Positions 15,468 through 23,759 of a stretch of 64,000 bases of DNA are shown here, piece after piece. Made by a program: the position numbers and the translations under genes. Under the pieces are notes generated by a model that worked only from the letters and a program-made list of their open reading frames with translations, was not told where the DNA came from and searched no databases. The number at the start of each line of letters is the position of its first letter. The stretch's first letter is position 1. This DNA comes from Xiphophorus maculatus (taxonomy: Eukaryota > Chordata > Actinopteri > Cyprinodontiformes > Poeciliidae), in contig NC_036454.1 of assembly GCF_002775205.1 (NCBI RefSeq), positions 3,465,382 to 3,529,381 on the forward strand. The letters are read 5' to 3'.

Positions 15468-15703
15468 GCTGGGTTCTGGACCGGCGCTGGATTCTGGACC
15501 AGCAGCCTTCCTTGCAGACAGCAGGTTCAGACGGAGCCTTGGCAGGTCAGGCTGCGACTGGACCGCCTGGTCTGGCACCGCGTCGTTGTCATTCCGGGCC
15601 AGCGGATCTATTTGTGAGCTCGGCCCAGCCCAGCGGTGTCGGATGTCGGCTGCACAGCTTCAGGATATCTGAGAGAAACCGCAGGAAATCCACTGCATCC
15701 TGA

Positions 15704-15709
15704 TTTATA
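15704..15709 (-). promoter_or_regulatory. Candidate TATA box of the FBP2-type gene
   Basis: TATAAATC on the minus strand, about 240 bp upstream of the ATG. The interval to the ATG is GC-richer than its surroundings. A start site about 30 bp downstream would give a 5' UTR of roughly 200 bases. No transcript evidence. Confidence 0.3.
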
Positions 15710-16234
15710 AAACAATCTACCTGGTGATTTTGTTGATTCAATGTTACTTTAAACATTTATATTGATAAAGCAATATGAGCAGCTTCGCTCATGAGTAAAC
15801 CTTGCAGAATGTTTTATCAGAAAACTGATATTTTCTTGGTTTTCTTGGGTCCATAAAGGAGCAGAAACTGCGGCTCCTTTCAGCTTAAAGGTCACAGAGC
15901 TTGAAGAACTCCATCTGACCTTTCAGCTAAAGGTCATCTGGAGCCTTTTAGCAGGCTGACGCCTCCTGCAGAATAAAGTATCATTTAAGCTTCATGCATC
16001 ATTTTGTCCATTTTTATTTATTTCACAAATAAATCTTTATATGATGTGTGGGTTTTGTTGTTTTTACCACTTTATTGTGTAAAGTTACAGTCAAAAATTA
16101 GCAGCAATTATTTGGGTTGTTTAGCCTGACATAAGAGAAAAAAATATATATTTTTCAGTGTCATATTTTCACAAAATATGATCTTGAAAGATAAACATCC
16201 ATTTTTTTCTCCTTTAGATAAATAATCCAAATTA

Positions 16235-16465
16235 TTGCCGCTGATTTGTTTTTCTTGTTTGTTTTTTTTTTTTTGCCAAAATCACTTTTGGTATGCCCTA
16301 AGTAATAATTTTACCAAAATTGAAATAAAAAAAATCAGCCAACTGAGCGATTGGTTACCTGTCCAGTGTGTACCCTTCCTCTTGCCCTTTGACCCCTGGA
16401 GATGTGTACCAGCACCCCTCTCAACCTGAAGTGTGCTAGATAAAGTAGGGATGGAAATAAATCAC
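16235..16465. repeat. One arm of a foldback repeat
   Basis: Matches 36300-36510 directly (ATCACTTTTGGTATGCCCTAA, then TGTGTACCCTTCCTCTTGCC, then GTGTACCAGCACCCCTCT). It also matches 36190-36290 in reverse complement. Interrupted after ATAAATCAC (about 16465) by the LINE that follows. Confidence 0.7.
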
Positions 16466-17255
16466 GGCCACTAAAGGTCAAAGGGGAAGTGGTGGAGGAG
16501 GTGGAGGATTACAAATACCTGGGAGTTGTAATCGGCAACAGACTGGACTGGGCATCTAACACTGACGCTGTGTGCAGGAAGGGGATGAGCAGACTCTATT
16601 TTTTAAGGAAGCTGAGATCCTTCAATGTGTGCAGCAAGTTGTTGGAGACCTTTCATCACAGTGTTGTTGCCGGCGCCATCTTCTTTGCTGCTGTGTGTTG
16701 GGGAAGCAGCATCAGAGCCAGCGACTCTAATAGACTGGACAAAATCATCAGGAACGCTGGCTCTGTACTGGGACTAAGGCTGGAGTGCCTGGAAACTGTG
16801 GTGGAGAGGAGGACGCTGGAGAAGGTTCTGTCTATTATGGACAATAAACAGCAGCCTCTCCTCCACATAGTGGACAGACAGCGGAGCACCTTCTCACATA
16901 GGCTGCTCCAGCTCCGCTGTCGTAGGGACAGATACAGGAAATCCTTCCTGCCACAGGCCATCTCACTGTACAATAAAAGCTAAATCATTGTTCTGCACAA
17001 ATCAGTCCAATTTTGCACAACTGCACGGTGGCACACTTGCTGTACATATATTTACATATACATTCTGTTCTGCATTTTGAATCTTTGCAAGGACTGCTCT
17101 AAGCTGCTTTTTATATTGACAGCATGTTATATTTTATTTTTATTTTGTCTACAGTTGCTACTCAGTGGTGGATGTTGTGTGTCTTGTCTCTATGCTGCTG
17201 TAACTGCAAAATAATTTCCCTGCTGGGATGAATAAAGTAATTCTATTCTATTCTA
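16466..17255 (+). mobile_element. 5'-truncated L2/Rex-like LINE with target duplication
   Basis: Open reading frame 16489-16983 encodes the C-terminal end of a fish LINE reverse transcriptase ORF. Landmarks are YKYLGVVIGNRLDW, RLYFLRKLRSFNVC, AVCWGSSI, SIMDNKQQPL and RYRKSFLPQAISLYN. A 3' UTR follows, ending in a short (ATTCT)n tail at about 17240-17255. Left flank ATAAATCAC and right flank ATAAAAATCAC form a likely target duplication. It splits a foldback repeat whose uninterrupted equivalent survives in the duplicate near 36180-36190 (reverse orientation). Confidence 0.8.
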
Positions 17256-17269
17256 TAAAAATCACTTTT

Positions 17270-17660
17270 GGTTAAAAGTGATTTACACTTACACTGATGC
17301 CAGCTGGAGAGGAACTTAGACTTAGACTGACTTTATTGTCTACTTTAGACTTTAGAGTCTACCACAAAAAAGGAAAATCCTGAAAAGATTTAATAAAAAC
17401 AGGCATAAAAACTTGTAAATTTTTCTGCCTGAAGCGAGGCTTCAGCTTTCTCTGCATTTATGTAATATAGTTAAGTTGAAATTGTTTGCCCCCGTCTTCT
17501 TGAAGTTATTGTTCAACAATTAAACTTCAAATTTCAATTCCGTTTTGTTGGTAGATACTAAAAGCTGAAGTTTTCTGGAAAAAAAGAGCAAAAATACAAA
17601 CTCAATGCACATTTTTGGAGAATTTTACAGCCATAAAATCAAAAAAATACCAGGTGGCCC
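17270..17660. repeat. Segment inverted relative to its duplicate at about 35760-36190
   Basis: Reverse complement of 35760-36190. Shared landmarks: AAGTGATTTACACTTACACT, GAGTCTACCACAAAAA, CTGCATTTATGTAATATAGT, GTTTGCCCCCGTC, and GTTAGAATTATGG. Neighbouring blocks are in direct orientation, so one copy was inverted. Confidence 0.75.
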
Positions 17661-17697
17661 AGTTAGAATTATGGCCAAAAAGGGATTAACAGGAAGA

Positions 17698-18841
17698 TTT
17701 TCCAAAAAGAAGAACTTCCTTTCAGCAGGAAGACTTCCAAACAAAGCCAAAACTGAACCATTTATTTATATTTGATAAAAGTAAGTTGAAGCAATGCCTC
17801 CTATTGGGAATCAATGTGGTGACAGTGATGAGGAAAAAGTTCCCTTTAACAGGAAAACTTTCCAAAAAAGCTTCTCCAGAAGAAATGAAATCAAGATTAA
17901 ATTTCAAGAGGCTGCATGTTTTGATGCAAAACTGGCTTTTGCATTTAAATTTAAATTGTTGAAGGTAAATGAAATTTGTTTCAGTTATGGACTTATTAAA
18001 GTATGGACCCAGACTTTGAAATATGTAGATTAAATTTAAAACTAAATATGAAGTAGATACAAAAAATAAAAATGGTGCGCATTTTCAAAAATAAACTATT
18101 TTCAACCAAAAGCATTTAATATACATCAAAAAGATAATCATCTTAATGCAGCTATACTATGTCAACATAGTCACATTCAATTATCACTAAGACTATATAG
18201 GTATGCCATGAAGTTTTATTATAGTAATTTACTAAGCTCAGTCCCTTCCTGCAGTCTCTGAACTGTATTTGCCAAATCCTTAGCAGCCATTTTTTTTTCA
18301 CATCACAACTGATTTTCAACCATGAATACCACAGCACAAAAACCCCTAAAGACTAAATGATTTGCAACAGCAGAATCCTTCTCACCTCATGGACCTTACC
18401 GAGCTCCGCCCCCAACCGACCCACGTGACGCACGTCTCACAAGCAAAGCCTCGCGGCGCGCTGTTTCTATGTAAACATGATTAGTGCATCATTTCTACCG
18501 GATTTTCACAATATATCAGCTACTACAATGGACAGAGGAACTAACAAGTTCATGTCATCATCTGGGAGGAGGTTACTGGTTTCTCAGTCACAAGCTGGTT
18601 GCAAACCTGAGGCCAGCAGGTGTCAGTCAGTTATGGTAGATCTGAAATTTGGTTAGATGACGTTAATATGAGAAGCTACAGACTGATAGGAGGAACCAAA
18701 GAGCTCTGTAAAGGTAAAGGCAAATCTTCAGAAGCTAGGATATAATTAATTTAATTTCACATAATTACCGCGGTAGAAGCCATTTGTTGTCTATGAAATA
18801 TATTTGTTCTTGTAACGGATAGTAGACTAAAGTAAATTAAG
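17698..18841. repeat. Segmental duplication, block c (source copy)
   Basis: Nearly identical to 36520-37660 (offset 18822). The short ORFs in it occur in both copies but show no recognisable domain. Contains tandem-like units around AACTTCC.TTTA/CAGCAGGAAGACTT. Confidence 0.9.
18198..18383. repeat. 185-bp direct repeat, unit 1
   Basis: ATGCCATGAAGTTTTATTAT through CAGAATCCTTCTCA, repeated at 18842-19028 and in the duplicate at 37024-37208. In source copy 1 the second unit replaces what follows block c in copy 2. Confidence 0.8.
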
Positions 18842-19028
18842 AATGCCATGAAGTTTTATTATAGTAATTTACTAAGCTCAGTCCCTTCCTGCAGTCTCTG
18901 AACTGTATTTGCCAAATCCTTAGCAGCCATTTTCCTTTCACATCACAACTGATTTTCAACCATGAATACCACAGCACAAAAACCCCTAAAGACTAAATGA
19001 TTTGCAACAGCAGAATCCTTCTCAGCTC
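18842..19028. repeat. 185-bp direct repeat, unit 2
   Basis: Second copy of 18198-18383 with few differences; ends at the junction CTTCTCAGCT/CATTGACTCTC. Absent from the corresponding place in the duplicate copy. Confidence 0.8.
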
Positions 19029-19155
19029 ATTGACTCTCAGCAGAGAATCAAACCAAACCAGCAAAGCTTCGGCCAAACGCTTCTACAGCATTAGCATCAA
19101 ACAGCGTTAGCATAGCATCAAACCCACAGAAGGGTCGAACAGAACCTTGACTTAA

Positions 19156-19449
19156 TGTTGCACACTTAATAATTAAGCAGTGTGGTTATCACAAGTTCTT
19201 TTATTCTCTGAACGCTGTTAACACAGACAAGAGCGACAGTGACCAGCCGTTACTGCATTAAATTGCCGTTAGCTCGCTGAGTCAGGAGTCCTCACCGTGC
19301 TCCATGTACCAACTGGTGGCGAACTGCTGTAACTACAGTTTAATACATCTCAGTTCAAGTAGAAGTGCAGCTTAAGAGTATAGTCAATAGAAGTCTTTAA
19401 ATAAAGTAAAAAAAAAAGGGAGGGGGTGTAATAATTCCATTCTGTCACA
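19156..19449. mobile_element. 294-bp insertion flanked by TTAA
   Basis: Flanked by TTAA at 19152-19155 and 19450-19453. The duplicate has a single TTAA (38863-38866) between the same flanks (ACCTTGAC and CTTGCCTTTGATG). Terminal bases are TG and CA. TTAA duplication is typical of piggyBac-type transposition, but I see no convincing long inverted ends. No coding content. Confidence 0.6.
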
Positions 19450-19732
19450 TTAACTTGCCTTTGATGGGTCGGGCGGATCCCCCAGGCAGCTTGAAGCGGT
19501 CCTCAGCTTCATTGTCGATCACTAGTGATGTTACGTGATGTGCCGAGGCTTCGAGGCGTGTGTCGAGTAATGGAGGGGGCGTTTCCGTAAAGCGCGTATC
19601 GAGGCTTGCTTCATTTAGGTGAGGAGCCGAAAACGATGACGTCCGAAGCCACGCTGCCCGGCTGTACCACGTGACTGCTTCGGGAAGTGGCTCAGAGTTT
19701 GGCGCGGGGTTTGACAGCTTTAGAAACCCCAC

Positions 19733-20073
19733 TGTCATAAGGTGGTGCGGGTGAGGTGGTGAGGCAGACGCTGTAGACCCAGATGAGATGAATAATGGAT
19801 GTTTAATGGTAATAAGTCCAGCACAAGCAGCAGGCACAAAGAAACACTGACCAGGACTAGACTGAACATTGACGACGACAAACTAGACTCTACATTGACG
19901 AATAATTGACGAGGACCCGACGAGGAACAAGGAACACAGGTGGAGTTAAATACACGGGAGGGTAATGACAGAACGAGACACACCTGGGAACAATCAAGGG
20001 AAGGACAGAACAACGAAGAGACGCAAGGACACAAAAAACTCTAAATGAACACAGAAAAACACAGATCCTGACA
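19733..20073 (-). repeat. 3' LTR of the non-autonomous retrotransposon
   Basis: 341 bp, TG...CA on the minus strand, bounded outside by target duplication CCCAC and inside by the purine tract at about 20076-20085. Confidence 0.88.
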
Positions 20074-20225
20074 GTACCCCCCCCTCAAGGGCGGCTACCA
20101 GACGCCCACAAAACAAAAAACACAACAAGGGTGGGCGGAGGGGCGCCGGACGGGGGGCCAGAGTCACCGTCCACCGTTGTGGGCGGAAACACAGGGAGGG
20201 CCAAGAGTCCAAAAACAACAAAAAA

Positions 20226-21785
20226 CTACCCACAAGGTGGGCGGAGGCAAAGGAGGCGGGAACCACGGAGGTGGTCCGGCGGTCGCCCGCGGCGGCGGGA
20301 ACCACGGAGGCGGTCCGGCGGCCGTCCGCGGCGCTGGAGGCGGGAACCACGGAGGCGGTCCGGCGGCCGTCCGCGGCGCTGGAGGCGAGAACCACGGAGG
20401 CGGGACCCCAGGAGGTGGTCCGGTGGCCGTCCGCGGCCCTGGAGGTGGCGATGATGAGCCCCTGGGGCCGCCCACAGACGGCGATGACGAGCCCCCCGAG
20501 GTCGGGTCTCTGGTGGAGCACAGGGGGTCTCGGTCGGCGCACAAGGGGTCTCGGTCGGAACGCTGGGGGTCTCGGTCTCGGGTGGAACGCAGGGAGTCTC
20601 GGTCTCGGGTGGAACGCAGGGAGTCTCGGTCTCGGGTGGAACGCAGGGAGTCTCGGTCTCGGGTGGAACGCAGGGAGTCTCGGTCTCAGGTGGAACGCAG
20701 GGAGTCTCGGTCTCGGGTGGAACGCTGGAGGTCAGGGTCTCGGGTGGAACGCTGGAGGTCAGGGTCTCAGGAGGAACGCTGGAGGTCAGGGTCTCAGGAG
20801 GAACGCTGGAGGTCAGGGTCTCAGGAGGAACGCTGGAGGTCAGGGTCTCAGGAGGAACGCTGGAGGTCAGGGTCTCAGGAGGAACGCTGGAGGTCAGGGT
20901 CTCAGGAGGAACGCTGGAGGTCAGGGTCTCAGGAGGAACGCTGGAGGTCAGGGTCTCAGGAGGAACGCAGCGAGTCTCGGAAGGAACGCTGGGGGTCTGG
21001 GTCTCGGAAGGAACACTGGGAGTCTCGGAAGGTGCGCTGGCTGGAACGCCGGCTGATTCAGCCTCGGGTGCGCCGGCTGGAGGTGAGCCGGAGCGGAGCC
21101 TCGGGGCCGGCTGCGGGGGCGAGACGGAGCGGAGCCTGGGAACCGGCTGCGGGGGCGAGCCGCAGCAAAGCCTTGGAAACGGCTGCGGGGGCGAGCCGCA
21201 GCGAAGCCTTGGAAACGGCTGCGGGGGCGAGCCGGAGCGGAGCCTGGGAACCGGCAGCGGAGGTGACAGCTCCGGAAGGCGACGAGGGGCCGGGTCCACC
21301 GGCGGCTCACGTCGCTGTCTCCGGGCTGACCGTGGAGGTGACGGATCCGGAAGGCGACGAGGGGCCGGGTCCACCGGCGGCTCACGCCGCTGTCTCCGGG
21401 CTGACCGTGGAGGTGGCGGCTCCGGGAAGCGACGAGGGGCCGGGTCTGCCGGCGGCTCACGTCGCTGTCTCCAGGCAGACAGCGGAGGTGGAGCTGGAGG
21501 TGCTGGTCCCGGAACTGGAGCAGGATCTGGGCTGGCGGAGAAACTGTGCGGCTTGGGAGGCAGAGGTTCGCCAGCCATGACGGCTAGAGCCGCCACACGC
21601 TCCCACTCTGCCTCCCTCTGCAACTCCACCAACCCCGGGTGCGGAAAACGAGGAACCCAGTAGTCCAGTAGGAGCCCCAAGCGGATGGCGAAACCGAGCC
21701 GTCTGCAGGCAGCGTATGGTTTGGCCATCGCCTCCTTATATTCCCTGATCGTGTCCGTTAGCTCCTTTAACTCCTCAGGGTCCAT
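20226..21785 (-). CDS. 519-codon proline-rich ORF inside the LTR retrotransposon
   Basis: Function unknown. The ATG lies about 50 bp after the 5' LTR. Residues 1-80 are non-repetitive and partly charged (MDPEELKELTDTIREYKEAM, then a hydrophobic LGLLLDYWVPRF). The rest is proline-, arginine- and serine-rich and made of tandem units. A 25-residue unit (RRQRREPPVDPAPRRLP...) is followed by a 12-residue unit (PRLRSGSPPQPF), two related 9-residue units (SVPPETLTS and CVPPETETP), and a 15-residue unit (RGRPPDRLRGSRLQR). No zinc knuckle, protease or polymerase motif is visible. It could be a gag-like structural protein replaced by repeats, or a captured repeat with no protein role. The long ORF in an LTR-dated young element favours recent translation but does not prove it. 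Confidence 0.6.
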   Translation of the reverse strand: MDPEELKELTDTIREYKEAMAKPYAACRRLGFAIRLGLLLDYWVPRFPHPGLVELQREAEWERVAALAVMAGEPLPPKPHSFSASPDPAPVPGPAPPAPPPLSAWRQRREPPADPAPRRFPEPPPPRSARRQRREPPVDPAPRRLPDPSPPRSARRQRREPPVDPAPRRLPELSPPLPVPRLRSGSPPQPFPRLRCGSPPQPFPRLCCGSPPQPVPRLRSVSPPQPAPRLRSGSPPAGAPEAESAGVPASAPSETPSVPSETQTPSVPSETRCVPPETLTSSVPPETLTSSVPPETLTSSVPPETLTSSVPPETLTSSVPPETLTSSVPPETLTSSVPPETLTSSVPPETLTSSVPPETETPCVPPETETPCVPPETETPCVPPETETPCVPPETETPCVPPETETPSVPTETPCAPTETPCAPPETRPRGARHRRLWAAPGAHHRHLQGRGRPPDHLLGSRLRGSRLQRRGRPPDRLRGSRLQRRGRPPDRLRGSRRRGRPPDHLRGSRLLCLRPPCG

Positions 21786-21836
21786 GATGATAGGTAAAAA
21801 TAGCGTGCCTCACCGTTCGGTCTGGTCGGGTCCTTC

Positions 21837-22173
21837 TGTCATAAGGTGGTGCGGGTGAGGTGGTGAGGCAGACGCTGTAGACCCAGATGAGATGAATAAT
21901 GGATGTTTAATGGTAATAAGTCCAGCACAAGCAGCAGGCACAAGGAAACACTGACCAGGACTAGACTGAACATTGACGACGACAAACTAGACTCTACATT
22001 GACGAATAATTGACGAGGCCCCGACGAGGAACAAGGAACACAGGTGGAGTTAAATACACGGGAGGGTAATGACAGAACGAGACACACCTGGGAACAATCA
22101 AGGGAAGGACAGGACAACGAAGAGACGCAAGGACACAAAAAACTCTAAATCACAAAAAACACAGATCCTGACA
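21837..22173 (-). repeat. 5' LTR of the non-autonomous retrotransposon
   Basis: 337 bp, about 99% identical to the other LTR by eye. Bounded outside by target duplication CCCAC at 22174-22178. Confidence 0.88.
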
Positions 22174-22373
22174 CCCACAGGCTCCATTCAAAATGTGGGT
22201 TGTTGTAGGCGAGTTGCGGTCAGTTGAGAGAATGGATAGAGTTTTGATAGTTTGGATAGCAGAGTTTGGATAGTGGTTATTTAGTTTGAGACAGTTAGTT
22301 TGGTGTTTGGAGAGTTTAGGAGAGAGAGAGATAGAAAGGAGATTTAGGAGCAGGAGGACAGGATAGGAGTAGG

Positions 22374-22585
22374 ATGGAGCAGGCGAGAAAGAGGAGGATT
22401 TCTCCTATGTGGGAACATTTTGATTTGATAAGCTCTAACAAGGTAAGGTGAACTGAACATTTGCAGATGCATTATGTTTGCTTATGAGGAACTGTATTTT
22501 TCACTGTTTCTTATTTTCTGTAAAGGTGAGGTGTTTATTGTGCTCCAAGGAGTTGGGGTACAATAATAACACCTCATCCATGTAG
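22374..22585 (+). pseudogene. BED zinc-finger remnant of a hAT transposase, split by a small intron
   Basis: The ATG at 22374 opens a short exon with SPMWEHFDLISSNK. A GTAAGG donor follows (22443) and an AG acceptor ends at 22525. The second exon gives VRCLLCSKELGYNNNTSSM and then a stop (TAG). The W..HF, N-K.RC..C and N-TSSM pattern is the first half of a BED finger, the DNA-binding domain of many hAT transposases and ZBED proteins. The HxxxH half and the RNase H-like catalytic domain are missing, so this is a relic. Confidence 0.6.
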
Positions 22586-23109
22586 TGTCAAAAAAGAGAA
22601 ATCGTTTGAAACTAAAAACTGTGGAGAAATTGTTGTTTCTTAATAAAAATGCATGAAATCATCCAAGTTACACAAGCATTAGCCTATTCACTACCCCCTC
22701 CCTAGTTCCACAAGCACTTTCACTGTCCTCTGCCTGATTAAGCCCAGGCCATTTTTCTAGAGTCACAGAAAAACATTATTACACAACATGCCATATCACA
22801 TGACACTACTATTTTGGGAATAATTACACACAGAGAATACATTCAAACAATATTTTATTATACGCAGATGTGTATACATAATTTATGTAGACAAATGATT
22901 TCGTCCTACACCTTTGTGAAGTAATTCCCAAGAGCCATAATAGACAAAAATTCAATGCATCACACGTGTTAAGATACAGCTGGCTGTGATTATACACCTG
23001 GCCAGTAGGTGGTTTCGTGTGCACATGAAGCCTCAAGAAATGAACCCTTTCTCGAACCAGTTGGCTCAAGAGGTTCAATGCCTCATGAGGCTTCATCTCA
23101 CCATCACTA

Positions 23110-23745
23110 TCGATCACCCAAGATGTCCATTATCGACCACCTGCTGGTTCCAGACGCCATTTTCTCCCTCAGATATTTCAGTAACGCCAGCAGCCAAACA
23201 AACAAACCGCCGCTGAAACGCTGTGGTCGCTCCTCCTCTGCTGCTCTGTTTAAACACAAAAAATTAGCTTCAATAACTTCATCAGGGGCAAAACAAACAA
23301 CTTTGAATAAAGTTTCCAAAAAATAACTTACCAAATAACCAACGCAGATATTTCAAACATGGCGCTTCCGCGGCCTACTCGCCCTCAGTATCGTATTCTC
23401 AGCAGATCATGGCGTCATATTACTAGGCCTAGATAACGGAGACGATTTCAGGCAGAGCCGCGAAAGTTTGGAGTTATTTAGGCTGGGAGTCCAAGAGAAC
23501 TCGGCTTCTTAGGCGATTAGAAAAGATCATTTTCAATCCGAGTTCCAGAGTTTATGAATATCAGACAGCTGGTTTGATGACTCCGTGTAACCGGTTGCAA
23601 CTGGTGTCTTTAAAAAAATGATGATGGATGCCCCGTCAAATTTCTATCAAGCATGACGCATGCGCCTCACGTTCATAAAGCACAAATATGGCGCATTTCG
23701 GCTTGGTTGCCAGATTTGACATTTTCCAGCCCAAGCACAATTTAA
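23110..23745. repeat. Segmental duplication, blocks d/e (source copy)
   Basis: With 19029-19522 it matches 38727-39532, interrupted here by the hAT insertion. Shared landmarks: CTGCTGGTTCCAGACGCCAT, AAATTAGCTTCAATAACTTC, and CATGGCGCTTCCGCGGCC. Small ORFs on both strands occur in both copies but none has a recognisable domain. Confidence 0.85.
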
Positions 23746-23759
23746 AACCCGTCAAACCT

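Larger units (their letters stand above)
19733..22173 (-). mobile_element. Young non-autonomous LTR retrotransposon
   Basis: Two nearly identical direct repeats of 341 and 337 bp (19733-20073, 21837-22173) start TG and end CA on the minus strand (TGTCAGGATCTG ... CTTATGACA). By eye they differ by three substitutions and one 4-base indel. A 5-bp target duplication CCCAC lies at 19728-19732 and 22174-22178. On the minus strand a purine tract (GAGGGGGGGG) lies just before the 3' LTR. The 1.76-kb interior encodes one ORF of 519 codons and has no reverse transcriptase, integrase or protease, so mobilisation would need another element's enzymes. The sequence after the 5' LTR is not a standard TGG-type primer site that I recognise. 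Confidence 0.88.
19523..23109. mobile_element. hAT-like transposon, non-autonomous, carrying a nested LTR element
   Basis: Terminal inverted repeat TAGTGATG ... CATCACTA. Flanked by a perfect 8-bp duplication TCGATCAC (19515-19522 and 23110-23117). The segmental duplicate keeps the unoccupied site, one TCGATCAC at 38928-38935 with the same flanks on both sides. Without the nested LTR element (and its 5-bp duplication) the transposon is about 1.14 kb. It retains a BED zinc-finger exon remnant (22374-22585) but no catalytic transposase domain. Confidence 0.85.

Noticed and set aside
17722..18033. Short ORFs on both strands, repeated at 36544-36855
   Set aside because: They recur because the DNA is duplicated; overlapping opposite-strand frames without any domain are not genes.
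19735..20034. 99-codon ORF found in both copies at 19735-20034 and 21839-22138
   Set aside because: It lies inside the two LTRs, so the repetition reflects LTR identity and not a gene pair.
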